13,629 nt of DNA from an uncultured Campylobacteraceae bacterium (GCA_913057765.1 CAJXPH010000051.1:1-13629), one strand, 5' to 3'; shown: positions 1-8,045, numbered from the stretch's first letter. Notes: generated by a model from the sequence alone, not told the origin. Made by a program: numbers and translations.

Positions 1-48
1 TCTACACTATCCTCTTCGTCGGCAGCGTCAGATGTGTATAAGAGACAG
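1..48 (+). other. Illumina/Nextera P5-side adapter (artefact)
   Basis: This is synthetic library sequence, not genome. Bases 1-7 are the end of the P5 arm. Bases 8-15 read TATCCTCT, an i5 index of the Nextera set. Bases 16-29 are the read-1 overhang. Bases 30-48 are the Tn5 mosaic end AGATGTGTATAAGAGACAG. Natural sequence starts at base 49. Any ORF that uses the ATG at 32 gets a spurious MCIRDR N-terminus from the mosaic end. Confidence 0.98.
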
Positions 49-49
49 A

Positions 50-658
50 TTATATATTTATGAAGCAAAACGATTTATATTGGGACATTTTACATTATGG
101 GGAACGGGACAAAATACGCAAATCTCATGGTATGATAATATTTTTTCTATTGCAAATATCCCTTTTATAATTCTTTTTTACTCTTTGTGTAAATTTCAAA
201 AGAAATTTATATTTTTATATGTCCTTTTTATTTCTTATTTACTATGGATATCCTTAGCACAAAACCCAGATAATTTAAGACATATGATACCTTTAGTTTT
301 TATAGCTACTATTTTTATTTCCCAAAGTATTAAAAATAGATATCTTTTTGTAACTTTTATTTTTTTGTTTAATGTATATATTACTTTTACCTACAAAGAA
401 ACTTTGTCTCCAATTGATCAAATAATAAAAGAAATTGATGAAAAAAATAGAGTTATAATTAGTAATAGAAGTATTGAAATTTTAAGAAAAAAACTAGATA
501 ATAGAATAATTGACCATTATTATATCAATAGTGCTAACTATATGAAACAAAATAAAAAAACTTATTTGATAAGTACAAAAAAATCAACAGACACTAAAAT
601 TACACTATTTAAAGGGCGTTTTATTGGAGAACAAACTTTTTATTTAAGTAAGAATTAG
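50..658 (+). CDS. C-terminal part of a polytopic membrane protein, possibly a GT-C glycosyltransferase (5' truncated)
   Basis: Only the C-terminal ~202 codons are present, because the 5' end is cut by the adapter junction. The apparent ATG at 32 lies inside the adapter and is not a real start. The natural frame enters at base 50 and stops at the TAG ending at 658. Three strongly hydrophobic, aromatic-rich segments are visible (around IPFIILFYSL, FLYVLFISYLLWISL, and LFVTFIFLFNVYI), followed by a polar, lysine-rich tail of about 85 residues that would be soluble. The short stretch DNLRHMIPLVF between helices resembles the R-(H/Y)-x-x-P segment near the C-terminal helices of GT-C (GT39/PMT-like) glycosyltransferases, which transfer sugars from polyprenyl-phosphate donors. 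That family call is an inference from one motif and the topology. No terminator is evident after the stop, and the next gene has its own regulatory region. Confidence 0.5.
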   Translation, partial: LYIYEAKRFILGHFTLWGTGQNTQISWYDNIFSIANIPFIILFYSLCKFQKKFIFLYVLFISYLLWISLAQNPDNLRHMIPLVFIATIFISQSIKNRYLFVTFIFLFNVYITFTYKETLSPIDQIIKEIDEKNRVIISNRSIEILRKKLDNRIIDHYYINSANYMKQNKKTYLISTKKSTDTKITLFKGRFIGEQTFYLSKN

Positions 659-677
659 AATCAATTTTATTTATTAA

Positions 678-692
678 TGATAATTAGTATCA
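678..692. promoter_or_regulatory. Fur-box-like inverted repeat (site 1, upstream of the 670-aa gene)
   Basis: The sequence is TGATA-ATTAG-TATCA, a perfect 5-5-5 inverted repeat lying 71 bases before the ATG at 763. It has the same arm sequences and spacing as the site at 9437-9451 and resembles the core of the classical Fur box. Function as a Fur operator is inferred. Confidence 0.65.
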
Positions 693-729
693 AATTAATC
701 AATTATTAAGCATATCTTTTTTACAATTC

Positions 730-744
730 TGATAATCGTTTTCA
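730..744. promoter_or_regulatory. Second, imperfect Fur-box-like site
   Basis: The sequence is TGATA-ATCGT-TTTCA. The segment GATAATCGTTTTC agrees at 11 of 13 positions with the Fur half-site repeat GATAATCATTATC. It lies 18 bases before the ATG at 763, where a bound repressor would block initiation. Two sites in tandem make iron control of this gene more likely. Confidence 0.5.
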
Positions 745-762
745 AAAACAAAAAGGACTTTA

Positions 763-2775
763 ATGAAAAACATAATAAAAATGTCACTTACAGCATCTTT
801 AGTTGTATCATCTTTATACGCAGCTAATACAAAAGCTGAAGTAATGGACAAAAGATTTAATACTGCTGGAGCAATGTTTGCTTATACAGAATTTGAATTA
901 TCTGGTGAGCCTATGGCAGAAGGTCTAGGATTAGACTTAGATACACTTGACCCAAATGCGGTAAATCAACCAACGCAGTTTGACTATACTGCAGGAATTG
1001 AAAGTTATGAGTACTCAGAAGAAGCAATGTATGCATTAAACTATCAATCAAAAATGGGACCACATTTAGTAAATGGTCTTTTAAATGCATCACGAGGTGG
1101 AGATATGACTTCACTTGCAAAAAGATTTATTAAGTTTGCAAAAGTAACTGGAAATGATCCAGAAATCTTACCTTTAAATATGCATCCAACAGCACTTCCA
1201 TATATCTCTGGTATGCCAGAATTTGCACAAAAAATTGACATGACAGTTGTTAATAATGATGAGGTAGTTGTATTTAAACATGGAAAAGAATCTACTGTTA
1301 AAACTTCTGTACCTGCTTATTTAAGAGATTATAAAACTCTTTCTTGGGTTGAAAATGGAATGGATAAGACATTTAACCCTGCTGCATTTGGTGGAGCATT
1401 ATTAAAAGATACTATGTGGGCACAAGATTTCTTAGGTGGAATGCATATTATTGAAAATGATGAAGAAGTTGAAGCTTCAAGTTCAACTATGGACCATGAT
1501 GGGAAACACGCATTAGGTGTATCTTCAGCAGATGGTGTAAATGGAGCAATTTTAACTGAGCTTGCTTGGGAAAGAATTCTATTTATGCAAGAAAAACTTG
1601 GGTTTAATGGTAAGAAGTTAGGTACTTCTTTTACTCCTTCTTATGATGCGTCAAAACCTGTATGGTTTGCAAATAAAGTTGCAGTTATTGAAGGTGAAAA
1701 GAATGGTACAAAATCTATTGCATCTTTAAAAGTTAAAGAAGATCATTCTTCTTTAAGAGATACGTGGGGAATGTTATGGCCAATTTCTGAGTTCTATGCT
1801 TATTCTGATCAAAGAACTAATAATGCTAATCAAAATCCTGCATTCTTAAGTGTGTTTGATGGTGATCCATTTAAAAATGCTCCAGAAGCAAATACTGATG
1901 CAAATAGAAAAAATGATGTAAAAGCTGCTGATGCATTCTCTGCTGCTGCAAATGTACAGAATTTATTATTTGAAAATATTTCAACAATTCATTTCGATAA
2001 AAAAGTTGGAACATTAGTTGATACATTTGATGGCAAAAAAGGTTCAATTCTTACAACTTTTGATGCTGCATATTCTTTAGAAGCATTAAGAATCTTCCAA
2101 AGATCAATTGATGCATTGCCTGTTGGTTATGGTTCTGCTGATGGTGCAAAATCATTAGATTCTAAACAAGGGAAAGAAGCATTATCTATTATTAAAACTC
2201 AAGCTGATTTCTTAATTAAAAACTTAAAAGAATCAAATGGATTATTTGCAACATCATACAATTTAAAAGATGGTTCTAAAAAAGGCATAGAAGTAGGTAC
2301 TCAATTTGCAATGGTTCGTGGTTTAACTGCGGCATTTTTAGCTACACATAATGAAAATTATAGAAAAGAAGCAAGAGCTTTATTTATTGCAATAGAGAAG
2401 AATCTATTTAATGCAGAGCTTGGAACTTATGTAGATTCAACAAAAGAATATACTCCTTACTCAATTGGTGCAGTAAGTGGTGGTTTAAGAGATGCAATCA
2501 ATAATTTAAAAAATGTTGGTAGTGAAAAAGAACCTGTATTAGAGCTAAAAAATCTTACAGATAGATTTACTTCTTGGTTCCAGATTGTTGTAAATGGTGA
2601 TTCTGTAAATACTGGAGCACAGTTAGCTGAGTGGTTATTAGATTCAGGTGAATATGAAACAACAGATATGAAAACTACAAATAACGATGGTGATAATGTT
2701 CCTGCTATTAATAAAGCCGGTGGGAAATATGGGACTGCTATGACTATGGCAGGAAAAGTAAAACTTTCTAAATAA
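763..2775 (+). CDS. Secreted, cysteine-free 670-residue protein of unknown function, probably iron-regulated
   Basis: I do not recognise a named family. The start is supported by AAGGA about six bases upstream of the ATG. Residues 1 to about 20 form a Sec signal peptide (KNIIK basic start, hydrophobic core, SLYA end), so the product is periplasmic or exported. No cysteine is present anywhere in the chain. Residues ~75-350 are rich in aromatic and acidic residues. Residues ~390-625 look largely helical, with repeated amphipathic stretches such as ILTTFDAAYSLEALRIF and VGTQFAMVRGLTAAFLA, reminiscent of an alpha/alpha-toroid, but no catalytic signature is visible. The C-terminus carries an Asp/Asn loop NNDGDNVP (640-647) followed by AGGKYGTAMTMAG. 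It is a single gene between two Fur-like sites and a strong terminator. Its neighbour downstream is a multiheme cytochrome with similar control, suggesting the two cooperate (inference). Confidence 0.85.
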   Translation: MKNIIKMSLTASLVVSSLYAANTKAEVMDKRFNTAGAMFAYTEFELSGEPMAEGLGLDLDTLDPNAVNQPTQFDYTAGIESYEYSEEAMYALNYQSKMGPHLVNGLLNASRGGDMTSLAKRFIKFAKVTGNDPEILPLNMHPTALPYISGMPEFAQKIDMTVVNNDEVVVFKHGKESTVKTSVPAYLRDYKTLSWVENGMDKTFNPAAFGGALLKDTMWAQDFLGGMHIIENDEEVEASSSTMDHDGKHALGVSSADGVNGAILTELAWERILFMQEKLGFNGKKLGTSFTPSYDASKPVWFANKVAVIEGEKNGTKSIASLKVKEDHSSLRDTWGMLWPISEFYAYSDQRTNNANQNPAFLSVFDGDPFKNAPEANTDANRKNDVKAADAFSAAANVQNLLFENISTIHFDKKVGTLVDTFDGKKGSILTTFDAAYSLEALRIFQRSIDALPVGYGSADGAKSLDSKQGKEALSIIKTQADFLIKNLKESNGLFATSYNLKDGSKKGIEVGTQFAMVRGLTAAFLATHNENYRKEARALFIAIEKNLFNAELGTYVDSTKEYTPYSIGAVSGGLRDAINNLKNVGSEKEPVLELKNLTDRFTSWFQIVVNGDSVNTGAQLAEWLLDSGEYETTDMKTTNNDGDNVPAINKAGGKYGTAMTMAGKVKLSK

Positions 2776-2793
2776 TATCAATTCTTTCTTTTT

Positions 2794-2826
2794 CTCCCAC
2801 CCAATATGGGTGGGAGTTTCTCTTTT
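2794..2826 (+). terminator. Rho-independent terminator of the 670-aa gene
   Basis: A perfect 9-bp GC-rich stem, CTCCCACCC / GGGTGGGAG, with an AATAT loop (2803-2807), is followed by the T-rich run TTTCTCTTTT. It begins 18 bases after the stop codon. In DNA this AT-rich, such a stem stands out strongly. Confidence 0.93.
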
Positions 2827-2838
2827 CTAATACATTTT

Positions 2839-2851
2839 GATACTCATTGTC
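2839..2851. promoter_or_regulatory. Fur-box-like site upstream of the multiheme cytochrome gene
   Basis: GATACTCATTGTC matches GATAATCATTATC at 11 of 13 positions. It lies just downstream of the preceding terminator and upstream of the putative -10 at 2883. Regulatory role inferred. Confidence 0.5.
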
Positions 2852-2882
2852 GATATTAAGAATCTTATCAAGAATTTTTTTG

Positions 2883-2902
2883 TATAATTAATACTCATTA
2901 TC
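2883..2902 (+). promoter_or_regulatory. Putative -10 box overlapped by a Fur-like site
   Basis: A consensus TATAAT at 2883-2888 follows a T-rich stretch, with no clear -35; this layout is common for sigma-70 promoters in Campylobacterota. Immediately downstream, AATACTCATTATC (2890-2902) matches the Fur element GATAATCATTATC at 11 of 13 positions, so it would sit over the transcription start region. This arrangement fits iron-dependent repression of the gene starting at 2926. Confidence 0.6.
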
Positions 2903-2925
2903 ATTTAAAACTTAAAGGTTATTTA

Positions 2926-5900
2926 TTGAAAACTATTTGGATTGAAATTTCAATTATTATTATGTTTATTACAGGAATTCTTCAGTGGGATATTTTAGAT
3001 ATCCAATGGGAGTATTTTGCTCTTTTACAATCTATTCATAGTATAAGTTCTATTATTGTTTCTGTTGTTCTAATTATTCCTTTTGTAAATATGCATACAT
3101 ACAAGTACAGAAAAAATATTGTTGCAAAAAGAAGAAATAGTGGAAATGGTATGTTCTTAGGTATTATCCTTTTATTAGTTACTATCAGTGGTTTTTATCT
3201 TTTCTTTATAGGAAATAGAGGTGGTGATGAATGGGGTACTTATTCATTTAATATGCACTTGTATGGGTCTTTTTTATTAGTGTTCTTTCTATGGTACCAC
3301 TCTGTATTTTCAAATGCAAATATAAGAAGAAAAAACAAAGCTAAAGAATATAGATTGAAAAAACAAGCTGTTGCTGCAAGTGTAATTGTATTGACTTTTC
3401 TTATCCCAACTCTATCTTATTCTGCGCAAAGTAGTTCCGCCCTTTATTTAACCAAAAATACAAAATATATTTACAGTGCAAATTTAGATGGGGGAAGTGT
3501 TACTAAAACTAATGCAAAAACTGGTGAAAAAATATTTGAGAAAATATTAGGAAAAGATATTAGAAGAATTGCATTTAAAGATGATGAATCGGTATATGGA
3601 ATAACTGATTTTATGAAAAATAGAGTTTATTTCTTAGATTCAAATAATGAAATTATAAAAACGATTAAAACAAAAAATAGACCTCATGGAATTATTTATG
3701 ATAAAAAAAATAAGTATTTTTTTATAACTATTTACGAAGACAGTGAGCTTTTAGTTATAGATGATGAAACATTTGAGATTATAAAAACAATTAAAACTGA
3801 TAAAACACCAAGAGGTTTGGCCTTAACTGATGATGGGAGACTTCTTGTTTCTCATGCCATGATTGGTATGGTTTCTATTTATGATAGTCGGAGTTTAGCT
3901 AGACTTAAAACTATTACTTTACATTCAACCCAAAATGACAATGAATTTGTTTCTCAAGGAAAACCAAGACTTTTAGATGATATTGAAATTAATCCAAATG
4001 GAAAAGAAGCTTGGCTCCCTCATATATTATGGAACTTTGACCACAAATTTCAATTTCAATCTACTGTTTTTCCTAGTGTTTCTGTTATCTCTTTAGAAAA
4101 AGGTTTTGAGAAAGAGCTGGAACAAAAAAGAAAACATCTATTTAAATCTATTAATGTTCGAGATAATAATAATCGTACTCTAATTGTTTCAAATCCATGG
4201 GATTTAGTTTTTTCAAAAGATGGAGCAAAAGCCTTTGTAACTCTTGCTGCAAGTGAAGATGTTATGGTCATAAATATTGGAAGAAGTACTGGAAATGCAA
4301 AGAAAAAAAGACATAGAAAAAGAGGGAATAGAAGTGGTAAAGGTGCAAAGGTAACTCAAATATTAAGAGCCTATCCAAATGGAACTAATCCACAAGCACT
4401 AATCACACATCCAACTAATAATAGTATTTATGTACAAAATGCTTCACGATTAGATTTGACTTTACTTGATAGTGGAGGTAGTCATCCTTTTGCAAGGGTT
4501 ACGGTAGATAAAGATTCATTTTCAAAAGTAGTTGAAAAAGATCCTTTATCAAAGAGTTTAAGACTTGGAAAAACTTTATTTAATAATGGAAATTCAAATA
4601 CAAATAAAGAAATACCAATGGCGGGTGATTTTTGGATGAGTTGTAACTCATGTCACTTTGAAGGGTTTAACTTTACTAATGGTTTTTTATTTACTGATAC
4701 TAAATTAAATAAATATGATGATGCTAGTATTGGTCATGATAATATTGATAAAGGCTATCTCTCTAAAACACCTCTTGCTGATTATGTAAGAATTTCAAGA
4801 GATACTCAAGGTGGAATGGGGGCTGATGAGAAAGCAGAATTAACTCTTGCAAACCCTGAAGACATGGGTAGAAAATTAAAAGAAAATATGGAAGCTTTAC
4901 ATGATTATGTAACTGCAAAAGAGAATTTAAGATATTTATCTTCTTGGATAAAACTAGAAGATGATGTTGATAAATACCATGTTGAAGATTGGACAAACTC
5001 AGCTAAATGTAAATCTTGTCATAATGAAATATTCAACCAATGGGCAGATTCAAATCATAAAAATTTAGTTGGAACAAATCCTTATTATTTAGTGGTTGAG
5101 AGCCTTGCTGCAAAAGTAGAGGGTGAAGATTTTAGAAAATGGTGTATGAGTTGTCATAATCCTAGTGCAATTACAACAGGTTTAGTAAATAAAACGACTC
5201 CTACTATGGATAAACTTTTTGAAAGTGGAGCTAAAACTTTAGTTGATGAATTAAAAGTACATGGAAATTCAAAACTAGAAGAGGGTGTATCTTGTGTTAC
5301 TTGTCATCGAATTACTAAAATTGAAGACGCAGGTGGAAATGCAGCTTATACTTTAAATTTAACAGAAAGACAAAAATATACTTTTGAAGATAGTGAAAAT
5401 GAAGCGGCCCAATGGCTAAGTGAAAAATTTATTAATTCAAAACCAGATGCACATGTAAAAAGTTACATGAACCCAGTATACAAAGATAGTGTATATTGTG
5501 CTTCTTGTCATGATGAATTCACACCTGGAAGTGGTAGTAAAATTGTTTCAACTTTTAAAGAATGGGAAGATTCTTCTTTTAATAATCCAAGTGACCCTAC
5601 AAAACACAAGTCTTGTATTGATTGTCATATGACTTATTTAAAAGATGACCAGTTATCACCTTTAAGAGGTCGTTCTACAGATGGTGGAAAAATAAAAGAT
5701 GATGTAAAAGTTCACTATTTTGCAGGTTCAAATCACTTCTTATCAGGACTAAAAAGTAGCGAACATGAAGATCAAACATTACAGCTACTTAGAACTTCAG
5801 CCGAACTTGATGTTAATATTGAAGGAACAAAGATTGATGTTGGAGTAAAAAATGTTGGTGCAGGTCATCATCTTCCAACTGGTGTTGCTGATTTTAGAGA

Positions 5901-6288
5901 GCTATGGTTAGATATTACAGTTAAAGATAGAACAGGGAAAGTTGTTTTTGAATCTGGTAAATTAAAAAAAGATGGAAATCTTGGCGATGATGCAAGACCA
6001 TTTATGAAAGTATTTGGTGATAAAGAGGGTAAACCTGTTGGACTTCTTTTCTGGAGATATGAAAAGCTTCTAAGTGATACTAGAATAAAAGCAGGAGAGA
6101 GAAGAGTAGAGTCTTATGAAATAAAAATAGAAGAAGACGAAGAAATTCAATATCCGCTAACAGCAATTGTAAAACTAAATTTTAGAATATATCCTCAATG
6201 GGTTACAAGTGCAGTACAAAAGGCATATCCTCAACTTCCAAATCCTCCTGTAGTTGAATTAGAAAAAATTATTCAACAATTTAATTAA
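2926..6288 (+). CDS. Membrane-anchored fusion: b-type-like membrane module + YVTN beta-propeller + hexaheme cytochrome c
   Basis: The start is a TTG at 2926, supported by AAAGG seven bases upstream. Residues 5-130 hold four hydrophobic helices with His38, His57, His111 and His125; the 14-residue spacing of the last pair fits haem-b ligation. A fifth hydrophobic segment (147-165, ending SYSA) may be a further anchor or an internal export signal. Residues ~170-525 are repeats of the YVTN/beta-propeller type (e.g. TPRGLALTDDGRLLVSH), interrupted by a very basic stretch at 459-475. Six CxxCH haem-c sites follow at 573, 695, 740, 790, 858 and 897. The first lies after LGKTLFNNG, as in MauG/dihaem-peroxidase proteins. 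The second (CKSCHNEIFNQW...SNH) looks like the cytochrome c554 group. Residues ~960-1080, with GAGHHLPTG and RELWLDITV, form a beta-rich domain common at the ends of multihaem cytochromes. It probably passes electrons between the quinone pool or periplasm and an unknown acceptor (inference). Confidence 0.88.
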   Translation: MKTIWIEISIIIMFITGILQWDILDIQWEYFALLQSIHSISSIIVSVVLIIPFVNMHTYKYRKNIVAKRRNSGNGMFLGIILLLVTISGFYLFFIGNRGGDEWGTYSFNMHLYGSFLLVFFLWYHSVFSNANIRRKNKAKEYRLKKQAVAASVIVLTFLIPTLSYSAQSSSALYLTKNTKYIYSANLDGGSVTKTNAKTGEKIFEKILGKDIRRIAFKDDESVYGITDFMKNRVYFLDSNNEIIKTIKTKNRPHGIIYDKKNKYFFITIYEDSELLVIDDETFEIIKTIKTDKTPRGLALTDDGRLLVSHAMIGMVSIYDSRSLARLKTITLHSTQNDNEFVSQGKPRLLDDIEINPNGKEAWLPHILWNFDHKFQFQSTVFPSVSVISLEKGFEKELEQKRKHLFKSINVRDNNNRTLIVSNPWDLVFSKDGAKAFVTLAASEDVMVINIGRSTGNAKKKRHRKRGNRSGKGAKVTQILRAYPNGTNPQALITHPTNNSIYVQNASRLDLTLLDSGGSHPFARVTVDKDSFSKVVEKDPLSKSLRLGKTLFNNGNSNTNKEIPMAGDFWMSCNSCHFEGFNFTNGFLFTDTKLNKYDDASIGHDNIDKGYLSKTPLADYVRISRDTQGGMGADEKAELTLANPEDMGRKLKENMEALHDYVTAKENLRYLSSWIKLEDDVDKYHVEDWTNSAKCKSCHNEIFNQWADSNHKNLVGTNPYYLVVESLAAKVEGEDFRKWCMSCHNPSAITTGLVNKTTPTMDKLFESGAKTLVDELKVHGNSKLEEGVSCVTCHRITKIEDAGGNAAYTLNLTERQKYTFEDSENEAAQWLSEKFINSKPDAHVKSYMNPVYKDSVYCASCHDEFTPGSGSKIVSTFKEWEDSSFNNPSDPTKHKSCIDCHMTYLKDDQLSPLRGRSTDGGKIKDDVKVHYFAGSNHFLSGLKSSEHEDQTLQLLRTSAELDVNIEGTKIDVGVKNVGAGHHLPTGVADFRELWLDITVKDRTGKVVFESGKLKKDGNLGDDARPFMKVFGDKEGKPVGLLFWRYEKLLSDTRIKAGERRVESYEIKIEEDEEIQYPLTAIVKLNFRIYPQWVTSAVQKAYPQLPNPPVVELEKIIQQFN

Positions 6289-6293
6289 TTAAA

Positions 6294-6316
6294 AAGTCAC
6301 ACTTAGTGGCTTTTTT
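6294..6316 (+). terminator. Rho-independent terminator of the multiheme cytochrome gene
   Basis: A seven-pair stem AAGTCAC / GTGGCTT (one G-T wobble) encloses the loop ACTTA (6301-6305) and runs into TTTTTT ending at 6316. It starts within ten bases of the stop codon at 6288. Confidence 0.85.
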
Positions 6317-6324
6317 AGGAGAAC

Positions 6325-6353
6325 TTGCTTTTCTCTAAAAATTATGTTATTAT
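6325..6353 (+). promoter_or_regulatory. Possible promoter for the 37-aa miniprotein gene
   Basis: TTGCTT (6325-6330) and TATTAT (6348-6353) are separated by 17 bases. They lie directly after the upstream terminator and about 55 bases before the small gene. The surrounding DNA is so AT-rich that chance matches are easy, so this is tentative. Confidence 0.35.
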
Positions 6354-6406
6354 ATATTTAAGTTATAAAATATAGAGAATAACTAGAAAAAAAGAAAGGA
6401 TATTAT

Positions 6407-6520
6407 ATGACTAACAATTCAATTATAAAACAAAATTTTAATTCAGAAGATTTATTTCGAACTTCAATTATACTTTTAACATTAACTATTATAGGCGCTA
6501 GCGTTTTTTTCTTAGTATAA
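6407..6520 (+). CDS. 37-residue single-pass membrane miniprotein
   Basis: A complete short ORF runs from ATG 6407 to TAA 6520, with a good ribosome site (AAGGA at 6396-6400, six bases upstream). The N-terminal ~18 residues are polar (MTNNSIIKQNFNSEDLFR). The remaining 19 (TSIILLTLTIIGASVFFLV) are a near-ideal transmembrane helix ending at the C-terminus. It is isolated by the terminator at 6294-6316 and a candidate promoter, and ends five bases before the convergent gene at 6526. I do not recognise the family. Small tail-anchored proteins like this are often accessory subunits of membrane complexes; nothing in the sequence says which. The strong ribosome site and the clean polar/hydrophobic split argue that it is real. 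Confidence 0.65.
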   Translation: MTNNSIIKQNFNSEDLFRTSIILLTLTIIGASVFFLV

Positions 6521-6525
6521 GTTAC

Positions 6526-7488
6526 TTATCTTTTAGACCAAAGTTTTTGATTCAATTTTAATTCTTCAACAATACTAACAGCTAAATGCAGAGTATTAAT
6601 ATATTCATGCGTTAATTTATCATCAAGTAAAGACGTAAACATAGTAGGTTCAAATAAATCTTTTCTATAATCAATTGCTAAATGTAAATGATTATCCACA
6701 AAAGATAAATAAAGTTTTTCTTTAGACTTTTTCTTATAATCTAAGATTCTTTCCATTAATGTTGGAGATAAAATATATCTTGCTTCTATTTGGTCATCTG
6801 AATAAACAACGAATTCTTTTTCAAATTCTAGATTATCCATTTTAACAAGTTCGTCTCTATTTGTATTTTTAGATTGAAGCCATGAACCTAACATATTCCC
6901 AAATGTACTTTGAGCAACATCTGGTAGAATTACAGTTTTTCCATAAAAGTTTTTATTGAAATCTGCAACAATAAATAGTCCTTGAAATATTGTAGAATAT
7001 TTTTTATTACCTTTTGAATCTTCATATTCTTTTTGTGCATGTATATCAGAGAATTGTATTTTTGTAGAATCAACAAGTCCTAAAATGAAATCATTCCCAC
7101 TATAAATATCTGGAGTAGAAAATAATAAAGAGCGATTAAAAATGTCTTTTGAAATATGTAAGTTTGCAGAGTAGTTTAAATTTGAATCAAGTTCATTAAT
7201 AAGTGGCTTAATGACTTCTTCTTTAAATTCTGCTCTATAATCACGTCTTAGGTATTTATATAAGAAAGAACCAATGGCAAAAATACCAGCAATGAAAAAA
7301 GGTAAAATATCAAAACTGTTTTCATTTCCAAAAAAGAAAAAGAAATAAATTGTTGCAGCGTTCCAAACAATGATAATAAAGAAAAAAATAAGTCGTGTTC
7401 TTAATTTTTTTCTTTGTTTTTCAAATTTTTCTAAAGTAGGATAAAGTTCATTTTTATAAAAGGTAGTTAATTCATCTACATTTTTCAT
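6526..7488 (-). CDS. DUF3137 family membrane protein
   Basis: The 320-residue protein has a short charged, probably coiled N-terminus (residues 1-32), two transmembrane helices (about 33-53 and 60-79), and a long soluble domain. The FQGLFIVADFNKNFYGKTVILPD segment and the later KEFVVYSDDQIEARYILSP segment are the parts I recognise as DUF3137 features. DUF3137 proteins are of unknown biochemical function and are frequently encoded beside LemA, as here. Its ATG overlaps the LemA stop by one base (TAATG), so the two are translationally coupled. It converges on the 37-aa gene with only five bases between the stops and no visible terminator. Confidence 0.85.
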   Translation of the reverse strand: MKNVDELTTFYKNELYPTLEKFEKQRKKLRTRLIFFFIIIVWNAATIYFFFFFGNENSFDILPFFIAGIFAIGSFLYKYLRRDYRAEFKEEVIKPLINELDSNLNYSANLHISKDIFNRSLLFSTPDIYSGNDFILGLVDSTKIQFSDIHAQKEYEDSKGNKKYSTIFQGLFIVADFNKNFYGKTVILPDVAQSTFGNMLGSWLQSKNTNRDELVKMDNLEFEKEFVVYSDDQIEARYILSPTLMERILDYKKKSKEKLYLSFVDNHLHLAIDYRKDLFEPTMFTSLLDDKLTHEYINTLHLAVSIVEELKLNQKLWSKR

Positions 7489-8045
7489 TATTTTTCAAAT
7501 AACTCTTTTACATCAATATTTTGTCTTTCTTGTTCATTAATTACGAACACATCTTTTCTTTGATATTTCATTGCACTTGCCATAAAATTGGTAGGGATCA
7601 TTTCAATTGCATTATTATAATCAGTAACAACTTGATTATAAGCTCTTCTTGAAGCAGATATTTGTTCTTCTACTTCATTTAAAGAAGCTTGCAAATGTAT
7701 TACGTTTTCATTTGCTTTTAAATCAGGATAAGCTTCCACTGCAATCATTAATGAGCCAAGTGCAGAGGTGACTTTATTATCTAAATCTATTTTTTCTGTA
7801 TTTGAAATATTTGGTTTTATAGCATTTGCTCTTAAACTTGTAACATTTTCTAATAGAGATTTCTCGTGTTCCATATATTTTGATACACTTGCAACAAGAT
7901 TTGGTATTAGGTCATAACGTTTTTTAAGTTGAGCGTCAACAGATGCAAATATATTCTCTACTTGATTTTTCTTATTTACTAAAGAGTTGTACATTAGAAT
8001 TAATATAAGTATTAAAATAGCAACTATTATTAGTGTTAATGACAT
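7488..8045 (-). CDS. lemA: LemA family protein
   Basis: The 185-residue protein has an N-terminal transmembrane helix (residues 3-21) and then the helical LemA domain. Family hallmarks are visible: YNSLVNKKNQVENIF, the segment QLKKRYDLIPNLVASV followed by HE, YPDLKAN, and the late YN...VTDYNNAIEMIP. LemA proteins are membrane-anchored with an extracytoplasmic helical bundle; their role is poorly defined, though they recur beside DUF3137 or TPM-domain partners and metalloproteases. The ATG is preceded by AAGGA with a normal gap. It lies 62 bases after the histidine kinase gene on the same strand and overlaps DUF3137 by one base, so a three-gene transcript is possible. The usual symbol reflects the family only. 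Confidence 0.92.
   Translation of the reverse strand: MSLTLIIVAILILILILMYNSLVNKKNQVENIFASVDAQLKKRYDLIPNLVASVSKYMEHEKSLLENVTSLRANAIKPNISNTEKIDLDNKVTSALGSLMIAVEAYPDLKANENVIHLQASLNEVEEQISASRRAYNQVVTDYNNAIEMIPTNFMASAMKYQRKDVFVINEQERQNIDVKELFEK

Noticed and set aside
30..48. Tn5 mosaic-end sequence at both window ends, resembling the termini of a composite transposon
   Set aside because: The mosaic ends are joined to Illumina overhangs and index sequences, so they are library adapters, not a mobile element.
911..1241. Two short minus-strand open frames inside the 670-aa gene
   Set aside because: They are antisense shadows of a well-supported gene and show no recognisable protein features.
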